Of a DNA stretch of 45,788 nt, positions 21,375-30,026 are shown one piece after another. The translations under genes were made by a program, and so were the position numbers. Location: NCBI GenBank assembly GCA_944320605.1, contig CALUIE010000013.1, forward strand, positions 1 through 45,788. Direction: 5' to 3'. Under the pieces are notes generated by a model that saw only the letters and a list, made by a program, of their open reading frames with translations, was not told the origin of the DNA and ran no database searches. This stretch comes from an uncultured Phocaeicola sp. Its GTDB lineage: Bacteria > Bacteroidota > Bacteroidia > Bacteroidales > Bacteroidaceae. How positions within the stretch are numbered: position 1 is the first letter of the stretch; the number at the start of each line of letters is the position of its first letter.

Positions 21375-23672
21375 ATGGAAAGATTTTCTGATTTGAGATA
21401 TATCAAGATTGTTGTTCTTCTGCTGGCTCTTTATGCAGGATATGTACCGTTGTGGGCACAAGATATCAAGGTTGTGTCGGGACGTGTGCTGGATAAGGAA
21501 ACAAAACTGCCTTTCAAGGACGAGGTGGTTTATATATATGCCTTTAATACGGTGGCGGACGCGAAGGATGCTCTTGATGCTATTAACAGTCAGAATGCTA
21601 CGATATTCAGCGACGGACAGGAACAGGCAGACGAAGGGGGATATTACGAAATCAGGGTGGCTGAAACGGGAGCCTTGATTTATAAGGTGGGAATGACCGA
21701 GGCTGTCATGGAAGAGGTGAAATACAGAATGGAGATAAACGTGTTCCTGGATGCGGGTATCATATTGGGAACGGTAGATGTGGTAGGTACGCTGCAGGAT
21801 ATCGCTCCTAAGGAGGCCGCGCCGACACTGATAGGCAACAAGCTGATAATGAGGAATACATTCCCTATACCGGCACAGTTCGGAAAAACGAACGCAAGGC
21901 TTATAATACAGCCGTACGTGGTGATTTGTGACAATCAGGATACGGTGACTTTCACACGTCCGTTGGTATATGACGGCGAGCAGTACAGACTGACGCAGGA
22001 GAGGAGAATGGCATACAATCTTGACAACGATCCTCTGTTTAAATATACAAGCAAAAGACCGCTGACGGAAAACAGAATGAACATAGAGTGGGAGGACACG
22101 GTGATTGTGCCTGACCCTACAAAGAGTTATTACGGAAATGCGGTGATAAGACTGGAAGACTATAATATGGTGTATTACGACAAGCTGACGAAGATTATCA
22201 GTTGCGAGGCAAGAAGACCGCTGAAGTTTCTGGAATATTCTTTGGACAGCTATAGTCTGGACTTCAACGATTACAAGAGGAGACCGAAAAGAGAGCTGAG
22301 AAATACGGCTGCCAACATATCGCTTACATTCCTGGTGAACAAGGCTGAAATAGACGATAAGGACCCGAACAACGAGATACAGCTAAATGCGCTGAGAGAC
22401 AATCTTATGAACATTATCAACTGCGAAGATTGCAAGCTGAAGGAAATAAGGGTTACGGGTGTGTCGTCGCCGGAAGGTAACTATCAGTCGAACTTGGCTT
22501 TGGCGCGGAGACGTGCTGTATTCGCGAAGAATCAGCTGAACAGACTGTTGCCTGCAAGGGCGTTGCAAAGGACTTTCATGCCTGCGCCTGACGCGAGGGT
22601 GGCTGAATGGAGCGAACTTGTGGAAGTGCTGAAAAACGATTCGTGCTTCAAGGAAGCCGAGGAACTGCAGAAGATTATTGACGCGAATCCGGACAGCCAG
22701 CAGAAACAGTATATGGAGATAAGGAAATTGCCGTATTATAACACTGTAATAAAAGAACACCTTGGGGCTCTGCGATATATGAGGTTTGAGTATAAGCACG
22801 AGATTTTCAGGGAACTTACTCCGGACGAAATATTGCACCGATATGAGACGGATATGGACTACAGAACTGGCAAGAAGGATTTTGCTCTGTATGAATACTG
22901 GCATCTGTTCCAGATGGTGAAGGACAAGAAAGAACTGGAGACGCTTTACAGAAGGGCATATAAGGCTTCTAAAGAGTCGGAAGGTCAGCCGTGGATTTTG
23001 CCAGCCAACTTGTTGGCTGTGTCGTACCTGAACAGGGATACTGTGGATACTTCCATACTGGAGCCGTTCATAGACAGAAAAACACGCGGAGCAAACGTGG
23101 TGAGAACAAAAATGGACGGTGTGACTAAGGAGATTATAAATCCTGAACCTGTAGTGGCAAACCAGCTTAGCATGTATCTGAAGGCAAATAACTTTGAGCA
23201 GGCGAGCGTAATGGCACAGATTCTGCCTGATACGGAAAATAATGCCAAACTGAAGGCTTTCGCTATGTGTCTGGGAGGATACTATAGAGGCGGTTCGAAT
23301 GCTAAGGAAAGGGAGGAAGCAAGAAGGACTTTCGAATTGGTTAAAAGTTCTTCACCACTCAATGAGGTTGTGATGTATCTTGCTATGGATACCAAAAAGA
23401 ACGACGCGTTGGCTTTGGAGGCAGCCAAGAAACTGCCGGTGGATGACCCGAAAACGTGGTATCTGAAAGCTATAGCACATAACAGGAGTGGAGATTTAGG
23501 GCTGGAAAACGCCAAGAATTGTCTTGTTAAATGTTTCTCGCTCGATGAAAAGTATATTCCGATTGCCGAAACTGATGGAGACATAGGTAAGGATTTGTTT
23601 GAATATACAATGGAGATGTTCGAATTTGACAAATTATCAATTGACGGATATATTCAGACATTTGGACTTTAA
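21375..23672 (+). CDS. Pilus-operon envelope protein with OmpA-like domain
   Basis: 765 residues. A signal segment (hydrophobic residues about 11-25, ending PLWAQ) is followed by a carboxypeptidase-regulatory-like or fibronectin-like start (VVSGRVLDKETKLPF, 33-47). Around residues 315-385 is an OmpA-type peptidoglycan-binding segment: LTFLVNKAEID, then a long helix, IRVTGVSSPEGNYQSNLALARRRA. Unusually, the OmpA segment is in the middle, and about 380 mostly helical residues follow, with possible TPR-like repeats (YLKANNFEQASVMAQILPD; MYLAMDTKKNDALALEAAKKL). It could tie the pilus machinery to peptidoglycan and to partner proteins. Position between DUF3575 and barrel genes, with 1-bp and 3-bp gaps, indicates membership of the complex. 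Confidence 0.7.
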   Translation: MERFSDLRYIKIVVLLLALYAGYVPLWAQDIKVVSGRVLDKETKLPFKDEVVYIYAFNTVADAKDALDAINSQNATIFSDGQEQADEGGYYEIRVAETGALIYKVGMTEAVMEEVKYRMEINVFLDAGIILGTVDVVGTLQDIAPKEAAPTLIGNKLIMRNTFPIPAQFGKTNARLIIQPYVVICDNQDTVTFTRPLVYDGEQYRLTQERRMAYNLDNDPLFKYTSKRPLTENRMNIEWEDTVIVPDPTKSYYGNAVIRLEDYNMVYYDKLTKIISCEARRPLKFLEYSLDSYSLDFNDYKRRPKRELRNTAANISLTFLVNKAEIDDKDPNNEIQLNALRDNLMNIINCEDCKLKEIRVTGVSSPEGNYQSNLALARRRAVFAKNQLNRLLPARALQRTFMPAPDARVAEWSELVEVLKNDSCFKEAEELQKIIDANPDSQQKQYMEIRKLPYYNTVIKEHLGALRYMRFEYKHEIFRELTPDEILHRYETDMDYRTGKKDFALYEYWHLFQMVKDKKELETLYRRAYKASKESEGQPWILPANLLAVSYLNRDTVDTSILEPFIDRKTRGANVVRTKMDGVTKEIINPEPVVANQLSMYLKANNFEQASVMAQILPDTENNAKLKAFAMCLGGYYRGGSNAKEREEARRTFELVKSSSPLNEVVMYLAMDTKKNDALALEAAKKLPVDDPKTWYLKAIAHNRSGDLGLENAKNCLVKCFSLDEKYIPIAETDGDIGKDLFEYTMEMFEFDKLSIDGYIQTFGL

Positions 23673-23675
23673 TGT

Positions 23676-24986
23676 ATGATGATGAAACTGAAATTTATTA
23701 TATCATTGGTTGTACTGTGCTTAGGTGTGAATGCCGGACTGTGGGCACAGCAGGATTCTACAGCAGTGAATGATACTGTTGATGGCAAGAAATTTTTTAA
23801 TGCGTTGGACTATTCGATGCAGAAAAGATACAGACCTAAAAATATGGAGTTCGCCAATAAAAAGTGGGCGGATAACAATTTCGTGGAGCTTAACATTGGT
23901 GTGGAAGATTTTCTGAACAGAGAAGGTTCGGAAATGGGACTTTACAAAATCTTTTCGGCCGGATATGGAAAGATGTTCACACCTGTACACGGCGCAAGGG
24001 TTAATTTGAACGGTGGATGGGCGTTACATAAGAGAACGAGTGATTCGTATATGAGGGTAGGATTGCAGGCAAGCCATTTGTTTAATATCACGGCATATAT
24101 GAAAGGATATAATCCGTCGAGGATATTTGAATTGTCCACTGTGCTTGGTTTGGGATATACATATTCAAAAATGATTGATAAATCGTCGTTCAATGTAGGA
24201 GAAATCCATGCTGGAATACAGATGAGACTAAGATTGGTGGATAATCTGTCTCTGATGTTGGAACCAACAATAGGATTATACTCCGACGGAATAGACCATT
24301 ATACTAAGACCAACTGGCATAAGTATGATGTAGGTTATGGAGCGAAATTAGGACTCATATATGATATTAATAAGTCTGCTTCCGTTTCCAAAAAAGCAGG
24401 AGGAAACTCCGGCAGTACATTTGTAAGCCTTGCCGGTGGTATCCAGTATCAGTATTCGGATATAGTCAGGGAAATGGGAATAAAGAATTCTTTGGGTCCT
24501 CATGTGGCTTTATCGGCAGGTAGATGGTTCTTGCCTTATCTTGGTGTGAGAGGCTCGTTGTTTTATGGCGGTGATACCTGGAACAGACATGGTGTTTATA
24601 ATGATGAAGGAATTTTGGTAGCCGAAAACAAACTGAACTGCAGTTATATAGGCGCAAGGATAGAGGCAATGGTAAACGTGCTTGAATTTGCCGAATTGGA
24701 TGTAAACAGATGGTTGGCTGTATCGGTGATAGGTGGATTGGAAATTGCGAGGATGAATAAGACAGATGTTACCCAAAGCGTGAAATATACTTATTTGGCC
24801 TTTACAGGAGGATTACAGGCAAAGTATAAGGTTAACAGCAGATGGGGAGTATTTGTTGAACCAAGACTCTCACTTGTTCCGTATTCATACGTCCCGAAAA
24901 ACAGTCAGGGAACAGTGCTGACGGATAGAACCAAATATTCCGATAATATTTATAATTTCAATGTGGGGGTAGAATATACATTCTGA
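23676..24986 (+). CDS. Outer-membrane beta-barrel protein, last gene of the pilus operon
   Basis: 436 residues; three consecutive ATG codons (23676, 23679, 23682) could start it. The signal ends AGLWAQ. A short charged linker (to about residue 65) precedes regularly spaced amphipathic strands through to the C-terminal NVGVEYTF, where the terminal Phe is the usual barrel signal. No named family is certain; it resembles porin-like proteins that close fimbrial operons in Bacteroidales. A part in exporting or tethering pilins is plausible from context. It converges on nadD, with only 34 bp between the stops, and I see no strong terminator there. Confidence 0.7.
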   Translation: MMMKLKFIISLVVLCLGVNAGLWAQQDSTAVNDTVDGKKFFNALDYSMQKRYRPKNMEFANKKWADNNFVELNIGVEDFLNREGSEMGLYKIFSAGYGKMFTPVHGARVNLNGGWALHKRTSDSYMRVGLQASHLFNITAYMKGYNPSRIFELSTVLGLGYTYSKMIDKSSFNVGEIHAGIQMRLRLVDNLSLMLEPTIGLYSDGIDHYTKTNWHKYDVGYGAKLGLIYDINKSASVSKKAGGNSGSTFVSLAGGIQYQYSDIVREMGIKNSLGPHVALSAGRWFLPYLGVRGSLFYGGDTWNRHGVYNDEGILVAENKLNCSYIGARIEAMVNVLEFAELDVNRWLAVSVIGGLEIARMNKTDVTQSVKYTYLAFTGGLQAKYKVNSRWGVFVEPRLSLVPYSYVPKNSQGTVLTDRTKYSDNIYNFNVGVEYTF

Positions 24987-25020
24987 TTTATCTGCATTTT
25001 GTAATTTATTTTGTGTAATA

Positions 25021-25605
25021 TTATTTGTATAACCCTTCCTTTTTAATAATCTCATATACTGAAGGATGAAGGAAGTACTGCATATCTTTCCCTTGTGCAA
25101 TGCTTTCGCGGATGAAAGTGGAACTGACTTCTATTATGGGACTGTCAACAGCTTTTACATTATGAGGTAATGAATCAGGTATTTCATATCCGAGTCGTGG
25201 ATATACCAATACATGAAATTTTGATATTATTTCTTCAGGCGATTTCCAACGGTCAAAAGCTGCCCAGTTGTCTGCACCGATTATAAGATAGAAGTCTTTA
25301 TCAGGATATGTTTCAGACAATTTGTTGAGAGTGGTTACTGTGTATGAAGGCTTTGGAAGACTGAATTCGAAATCGGATGCCCGGAAGCGCGGATAGTCTT
25401 TTATTGCTGCCTGTACCAATTTGAGACGTAAATCATCGGCAAGTAACGATTGATTTTGCTTGAACGGGTTTTGTGGAGAAACTAAAAACCATAACTCATC
25501 TACATAGTCATTTTCGCAAAGGTAGTTTGCCAATGCAAGATGGCCTATGTGAATGGGGTTGAATGAACCTCCAAAAACTCCGGTCCTTAACTTCTTTTCT
25601 TCCAT
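25021..25605 (-). CDS. nadD: Nicotinate-nucleotide adenylyltransferase
   Basis: 194 residues from ATG at 25605. An upstream in-frame ATG at 25629 would lengthen the overlap with the preceding gene to 43 bp, so 25605 is preferred; it still overlaps by 19 bp. The nucleotidyltransferase motif [14 protein letters not shown], with the HxGH signature, is near the N-terminus, and SSTFIRE near the C-terminus is the second family motif. NadD joins nicotinate mononucleotide with ATP to give deamido-NAD in NAD biosynthesis, in the cytoplasm. It is the last of four minus-strand genes (yicC, gmk, small membrane protein, nadD) that are packed tightly enough to be one operon. Confidence 0.95.
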   Translation of the reverse strand: MEEKKLRTGVFGGSFNPIHIGHLALANYLCENDYVDELWFLVSPQNPFKQNQSLLADDLRLKLVQAAIKDYPRFRASDFEFSLPKPSYTVTTLNKLSETYPDKDFYLIIGADNWAAFDRWKSPEEIISKFHVLVYPRLGYEIPDSLPHNVKAVDSPIIEVSSTFIRESIAQGKDMQYFLHPSVYEIIKKEGLYK

Positions 25606-25769
25606 AACCTGTAATTTACAACCTGCCATGCCGCTACCAGTATCATAGCGGTGGCTATGATGTATTCTTCTTTTGCTATTGCCACTATACCTACGGCAAG
25701 CGCGGCAAAACCGATGACGATTGTAAGAATCGCCATCAGTTGCATTATCTTTTTCGGATTTTTTGCCAT
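25587..25769 (-). CDS. Small membrane protein, 60 aa
   Basis: A short protein with two predicted transmembrane helices (about residues 11-31 and 36-52), a basic N-terminus ([10 protein letters not shown]) and a basic C-terminus (YRLWKKRS). There are no catalytic motifs, and no family is recognised. It lies between gmk (2-bp gap to the gmk stop) and nadD (its stop lies inside the nadD start region), so it is translated from the same message. The positional link with nadD and gmk in this lineage suggests a conserved gene, but a function would be a guess. Confidence 0.7.
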   Translation of the reverse strand: MAKNPKKIMQLMAILTIVIGFAALAVGIVAIAKEEYIIATAMILVAAWQVVNYRLWKKRS

Positions 25770-25771
25770 AC

Positions 25772-26335
25772 TTATTTTTTCAGGAATTTACTGATAGTTT
25801 CAAGAGCTTCTGCCTGTGCTTTCTCCAGTTCATCGTTTACTATCACTACATCGAACTTGTCGGCATAGCTTAATTCGAATTCTGCTTTTGCTATACGGCT
25901 TTCTATTACTTCAGGGGTATCTGTACCACGTCCGTTAAGGCGTTTCCGAAGTTCTTCTATTGATGGCGGTTGAATGAATACGGAAAGGGCTCGTTCGCCA
26001 TAGAATTTCTTTATATTGCATCCTCCTACCACGTCAACATCGAAAATAACGTTCTGACCTTCGGAAAGCTGTTTTTCCACTTGTGATTTCAATGTCCCGT
26101 AGAACCGGTCGGTATATACTTCTTCGTATTCCAGGAATTCTCCGTCAGATATTTTCTGTTTAAATTCTTCAGGGGTCAGGAAGAAATATTCTACTCCGTT
26201 TTGTTCTGTACCGCGAGGCGGACGACTCGTTGCCGATATGGAAAAAGCCAGGTTGAGGTTTTGTTTCAGGAGATAGTTTATTATTGTTGATTTGCCTGAA
26301 CCTGACGGGGCTGAAAATATTATAAGTTTTCCCAT
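25772..26335 (-). CDS. gmk: Guanylate kinase
   Basis: 187 residues, normal for the family. The P-loop is APSGSGKS (9-16); the GMP-binding region is [20 protein letters not shown], with the SRPPR and NGVEY elements; the lid region is [20 protein letters not shown]. It phosphorylates GMP to GDP with ATP in purine nucleotide metabolism. The start codon at 26335-26333 is only one base from the TTTAAA array that fills the gap to yicC, so any protein bound there, or any RNA structure formed by the array, would touch the translation start region. Confidence 0.95.
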   Translation of the reverse strand: MGKLIIFSAPSGSGKSTIINYLLKQNLNLAFSISATSRPPRGTEQNGVEYFFLTPEEFKQKISDGEFLEYEEVYTDRFYGTLKSQVEKQLSEGQNVIFDVDVVGGCNIKKFYGERALSVFIQPPSIEELRKRLNGRGTDTPEVIESRIAKAEFELSYADKFDVVIVNDELEKAQAEALETISKFLKK

Positions 26336-26336
26336 G

Positions 26337-26386
26337 TTTAAATAGCGTTTAAAAACTGTTTAAACAGTAATTAAATACTGTTTTTA
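26337..26386. repeat. 11-bp-phased TTTAAA array in the yicC-gmk gap
   Basis: TTTAAA occurs at 26337, 26348 and 26359, ATTAAA at 26370, and a decayed TTTTTA at 26381, all in exact 11-bp steps. It fills the whole 48-bp gap between the yicC stop (26384) and the gmk start (26335), both on minus, and the last degenerate unit overlaps the yicC end. The spacers differ (TAGCG, AACTG, CAGTA), although each contains a short G/C element. Confidence 0.65.
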
Positions 26387-27259
26387 CATTACGTTTAATA
26401 CCTGTTCCTTGATTTGTTCCAGTTCATCTTTCATTTGGACTACTATGTTTTGCATTTCGGCATGATTTGATTTACTGCCTGTGGTATTTATTTCGCGTCC
26501 CATTTCCTGTGCAATGAATCCTAATTTCTTGCCTTGACCGTGTCCGCTTGCCATAGTCTCACGAAAATATTTCAAGTGGTTTGTAAGACGTTGCTTTTCT
26601 TCGTTGATGTCGAGTTTTTCAATGTAGTATATCAGTTCCTGTTCCAAACGGTTTTTGTCATAATCCACACTGATAGTTTTTTCTAATGCGTCTGTTATTC
26701 TTTCTCTGATACGTGCCACCCTTTCTTTTTCGTACGGCTCTATGGATTTTAAAAGACGTTCGATGTTGTCAATCTTTTCAGTGAATTTTTTTTCGAGTGC
26801 CGCGCCTTCCTGTTTGCGGAAGTTAACGAGTGCATTGATAGCTTCTTCTACGGCACCTTTCGCCACTTCCCATTCTTCATCTTCAAGTACCTGGACGTCA
26901 ACTTTGGTAAGTACATCCGGCATACGTAGAAGTGTGGCAAACCAGTCGGAAGGTAATGGTATGTTACATATCTCGGATATATTCTTGATTTGTGTGTAAT
27001 AGTTCTGGAGCAATGCGGCGTTTATAGGTGTTGCTGCATCTGATGCTTCTTTTTCAATCCATAAGCTGAAATCAACTTTTCCGCGTTCCAGACTTTGGGA
27101 AATCATGTTTCGGATTTCCATCTCTTTTTCTCTGTACAATGGGGCAATTCTGGCTGAAACATCAAGAGCCTTGCTGTTGAGGGATTTTATTTCTACGATA
27201 ATTTTCTTATCGTTGTAAGTAACGGTCGATTTACCGTAACCGGTCATTGATTGTATCAT
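26384..27259 (-). CDS. yicC: YicC/YloC family endoribonuclease
   Basis: 291 residues. The family N-terminus is clear (MIQSMTGYGKSTV, then VEIKSLNSKALDVS), and the C-terminal DUF1732 part ends with GKKLGFIAQEMGREINTTGSKSNHAEMQNIVVQMKDELEQIKEQ, from which the E-REINT-GSK pattern is diagnostic. Members act as endoribonucleases; in E. coli, YicC takes part in small-RNA decay. The gene is the first of the minus-strand group yicC-gmk-60aa-nadD and has its own promoter-like element at 27286-27279. The pairing with gmk is common in many bacteria. Confidence 0.9.
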   Translation of the reverse strand: MIQSMTGYGKSTVTYNDKKIIVEIKSLNSKALDVSARIAPLYREKEMEIRNMISQSLERGKVDFSLWIEKEASDAATPINAALLQNYYTQIKNISEICNIPLPSDWFATLLRMPDVLTKVDVQVLEDEEWEVAKGAVEEAINALVNFRKQEGAALEKKFTEKIDNIERLLKSIEPYEKERVARIRERITDALEKTISVDYDKNRLEQELIYYIEKLDINEEKQRLTNHLKYFRETMASGHGQGKKLGFIAQEMGREINTTGSKSNHAEMQNIVVQMKDELEQIKEQVLNVM

Positions 27260-27278
27260 AACAAATTCTATTTTTTTG

Positions 27279-27286
27279 CAAAAGTA
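27279..27286 (-). promoter_or_regulatory. Promoter -7 element for yicC (TACTTTTG)
   Basis: CAAAAGTA on plus reads TACTTTTG on minus, matching TAnnTTTG, 19 bp upstream of the yicC start at 27259. No clear -33 element. Confidence 0.5.
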
Positions 27287-27330
27287 AGGAAAAGTGAGGA
27301 ATTTATAGAAAGAGAGTGGGATAAAAAGTG

Positions 27331-27338
27331 TATATTTG
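27331..27338 (+). promoter_or_regulatory. Promoter -7 element for tsaB (TATATTTG)
   Basis: A perfect TAnnTTTG match ending 27 bp before the tsaB start. It lies back to back with the yicC promoter, so the 106-bp gap 27260-27365 is a divergent promoter region. It may drive the run from tsaB through the S9 peptidase gene. Confidence 0.55.
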
Positions 27339-27365
27339 CGGACAATAATGTATTAAAAGTAAACT

Positions 27366-28055
27366 ATGTCGTGTATTTTACATATTGAAACTTCAACAGA
27401 AGTGTGTTCCGTTTCTGTAAGTCAGGATGGAGCTTCTATTTTTACCAAAGAGGATTTTAACGGACCGTCGCACGCTACAGTACTTGGCGTGTATGTGGAT
27501 GAAGCGTTGTCATTTGTTGATAATCATGCTATTCCGCTTGATGCGGTGGCTGTAAGTTGCGGTCCCGGTTCATATACCGGATTGCGTATAGGTGTTTCTA
27601 TGGCAAAAGGCATTTGTTATGGCAGGAATATACCTTTGATAGGTATTCCTACGCTTGAGGTGATGTGTGTTCCGGTGCTACTCAATCATGATTTGCCTGA
27701 CGACGCATTGTTGTGCCCTATGATAGATGCACGTCGTATGGAGGTTTATGCAGCCATATATGATCGTTCTCTCAAGGCTTACCGTGAGATTGGGGCTGAT
27801 ATAATAGATGAAGATTCGTACAAGGAGTTCCTTGATGAACATCCGGTTTATTTCTTCGGTAACGGTGCTGCTAAATGCCGTGAAAAGATTACTCATCCTA
27901 ACGCTCATTTTATAGATGACGTCCATCCTTTGGCAAAATGGATGTTTCCTTTGGCTGAAAAGGCTGTTGCTAAAGAGGATTATAAGGATGTGGCTTATTT
28001 TGAGCCATTCTATCTGAAAGAGTTCGTAGCTTCTACACCTAAAAAATTACTTTGA
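27366..28055 (+). CDS. tsaB: tRNA threonylcarbamoyladenosine biosynthesis protein TsaB
   Basis: 229 residues, of the ASKHA fold. ILHIETSTEVCSVSV at the start is the TsaB/TsaD nucleotide-binding opening, and GPGSYTGLRIGVSMAKG (residues about 62-78) is the diagnostic TsaB motif. It works with TsaD and TsaE to transfer the threonylcarbamoyl group to A37 of tRNAs that read ANN codons. TsaB lacks the metal-binding His residues of TsaD, and none are seen here. It is the first gene of a plus-strand housekeeping group, 18 bp before the DUF4290 gene. Confidence 0.93.
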   Translation: MSCILHIETSTEVCSVSVSQDGASIFTKEDFNGPSHATVLGVYVDEALSFVDNHAIPLDAVAVSCGPGSYTGLRIGVSMAKGICYGRNIPLIGIPTLEVMCVPVLLNHDLPDDALLCPMIDARRMEVYAAIYDRSLKAYREIGADIIDEDSYKEFLDEHPVYFFGNGAAKCREKITHPNAHFIDDVHPLAKWMFPLAEKAVAKEDYKDVAYFEPFYLKEFVASTPKKLL

Positions 28056-28073
28056 TAAATTAAATTTAGATAT

Positions 28074-28685
28074 ATGGAATATAATACCCAGCAACGCCGT
28101 CTTCCGCTTCCAGAGTATGGACGAAGCATACAAAACATGGTGGATCATGCGCTAACAATTGAGGATCGTGAACAAAGGCAGATTTGTGCGAACACTATAA
28201 TCAAGATTATGCGCGGAATGTTCCCACAGTCTAAAGATAATGCAGAACTGAATCAGAAACTTTGGGATCATCTGGCTATTATGTCTGATTTTAAATTGGA
28301 TATAGATTATCCTGTAGAGATAGTAAAGAAGGAAAGTCTTCATGTTAAACCGGACAGGGTTCCGTATCCTCAATCAAAGTTGCGTTATAAACATTACGGA
28401 CGTTTCGTTCAGGATATGATAAATGTCGCAGCAGGTTATGAAGAGGGTGAAGAAAAAAAACAACTCATCAACCTTATTGCTAATCAGATGAAAAAGGATT
28501 ACCAGAACTGGAATAAGGACGGTGTGGACAATCAGAGAATTGTGGACGATCTGTGTGAGTTGTCGGACGGTAGAATAAAAATTACTGTAGATGATGTGAA
28601 AATGTTTGAGCATCGTGTGTTTACTCAACGTCGTCGTCAGACAAATAACAATCAGCAGAAGCGTAAGAATAATAATGACAAGTGA
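28074..28685 (+). CDS. DUF4290 family protein
   Basis: 203 residues, soluble, no signal. The N-terminus MEYNTQQRRLPLPEYGRSIQ and a duplicated helical pattern (GRSIQNMVDHALTIEDREQRQICANTII and GRFVQDMINVAAGYEEGEEKKQLINLIA) mark the Bacteroidetes DUF4290 family. The two halves look like an internal repeat. The C-terminal 20 residues are a basic, Asn/Gln/Lys-rich tail that might contact nucleic acid or the ribosome. The biochemical role is not known. The constant linkage with tsaB and murA here suggests a housekeeping function. Confidence 0.85.
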   Translation: MEYNTQQRRLPLPEYGRSIQNMVDHALTIEDREQRQICANTIIKIMRGMFPQSKDNAELNQKLWDHLAIMSDFKLDIDYPVEIVKKESLHVKPDRVPYPQSKLRYKHYGRFVQDMINVAAGYEEGEEKKQLINLIANQMKKDYQNWNKDGVDNQRIVDDLCELSDGRIKITVDDVKMFEHRVFTQRRRQTNNNQQKRKNNNDK

Positions 28686-28712
28686 TTTTAGGATTATCTA
28701 AAAACTGAAGAT

Positions 28713-30017
28713 ATGAGTTCATTTGTAATAGAAGGCGGACATAAACTTCATGGAGAAATAATCCCACAGGGTGCCAAAAATGAAGTCTTACAGATACTGT
28801 GTGCCACTTTGCTTACATCGGAGGAAGTAACGGTTCATAATATTCCCAATATACTTGATGTGAATAATCTGATTCAGCTTATCAGTGATATGGGTGTAAA
28901 AGTGTCTAAGCTGAGTGCCGATACATATTCATTCAAGGCTGACAATGTGAATCTGTCATATTTGGAGAGTGATGAGTTTCTTATGAGATGTTCCAAACTT
29001 CGTGGTTCTGTAATGTTAGTCGGTCCTTTGTTGTCTCGTTTCGGTAAAGCTATGATTTCGAAACCGGGAGGTGACAAGATTGGACGACGCAGGCTTGATA
29101 CTCATTTCATTGGTATTCAGAAACTTGGAGCCTCATTTGAATACGATGCGGAACGTGGTGTATATACTCTTTCTGCCGATAATCTTAAAGGAACATATAT
29201 GTTGCTCGATGAAGCATCTGTAACAGGTACGGCAAATATTGTTATGGCTGCAGTGCTTGCGGATGGAGTGACAACAATTTACAATGCCGCCTGTGAGCCT
29301 TATCTGCAGCAATTATGTAAAATGCTAAACCGTATGGGCGCGAAAATTTCAGGCATCGCTTCAAATTTGCTTACTATAGAAGGTGTGAAAGAGTTGAAAG
29401 GATGTACTCATATGGTATTGCCAGATATGATTGAGGTGGGAAGTTTTATCGCTATGGCTGCTATGACCAGAAGTGAAATTACCATCAAGAATGTATCATA
29501 CGAGAACTTGGGTATAATACCTGACAGTTTCCGCAGGCTGGGTATAAGGCTTGAACAGAAAGGAGATGATATTTTTGTACCTCAACAGGAACATTATGAA
29601 ATAGAATCTTTTATTGACGGTTCTATTATGACTATCGCTGACGCACCATGGCCGGGACTCACGCCCGACTTGCTTAGTGTAATGCTTGTAGTGGCAACGC
29701 AAGCCAAGGGTAGCGTTCTTATACATCAGAAAATGTTTGAAAGCCGTTTGTTCTTTGTGGATAAACTGATAGATATGGGGGCACAGATTATATTATGCGA
29801 TCCGCACAGGGCCGTAGTGATTGGTCATGACCATAATTTCAGTCTTAGGGGAGGTAATATGACTTCGCCGGATATTCGTGCCGGTATAGCTTTGCTTATT
29901 GCAGCATTGGGCGCGGAAGGAACAAGCCGCATTCACAATATTGAACAGATAGACCGCGGATACCAGAATATAGAGCAGCGTTTGACAGCACTTGGAGCAC
30001 GTATTACAAGAATTTAA
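28713..30017 (+). CDS. murA: UDP-N-acetylglucosamine 1-carboxyvinyltransferase, Asp in place of active-site Cys
   Basis: 434 residues. It catalyses the first committed step of peptidoglycan synthesis, transfer of enolpyruvate from PEP to UDP-GlcNAc. The start (FVIEGGHKLHGEI-PQGAKNE) and the repeated inverse beta-alpha-beta domains fit MurA. The loop that normally reads PGGC holds PGGD (KPGGDKIGRRRLD), so Asp121 replaces the catalytic Cys that fosfomycin alkylates. The same Cys-to-Asp change makes the mycobacterial and chlamydial enzymes resistant while still active. This protein is therefore predicted to be insensitive to fosfomycin. It lies between the DUF4290 gene (27-bp gap) and rimM (9-bp gap). 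Confidence 0.95.
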   Translation: MSSFVIEGGHKLHGEIIPQGAKNEVLQILCATLLTSEEVTVHNIPNILDVNNLIQLISDMGVKVSKLSADTYSFKADNVNLSYLESDEFLMRCSKLRGSVMLVGPLLSRFGKAMISKPGGDKIGRRRLDTHFIGIQKLGASFEYDAERGVYTLSADNLKGTYMLLDEASVTGTANIVMAAVLADGVTTIYNAACEPYLQQLCKMLNRMGAKISGIASNLLTIEGVKELKGCTHMVLPDMIEVGSFIAMAAMTRSEITIKNVSYENLGIIPDSFRRLGIRLEQKGDDIFVPQQEHYEIESFIDGSIMTIADAPWPGLTPDLLSVMLVVATQAKGSVLIHQKMFESRLFFVDKLIDMGAQIILCDPHRAVVIGHDHNFSLRGGNMTSPDIRAGIALLIAALGAEGTSRIHNIEQIDRGYQNIEQRLTALGARITRI

Positions 30018-30026
30018 TTTTTACAG

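Noticed and set aside
22383..22904. 173-codon minus-strand frame inside the OmpA-domain gene
   Set aside because: Antisense shadow of a well-supported gene, with no recognisable protein features.
24987..25020. Terminator between the converging pilus and nadD genes
   Set aside because: Only AT-rich sequence with no stable stem in 34 bp.
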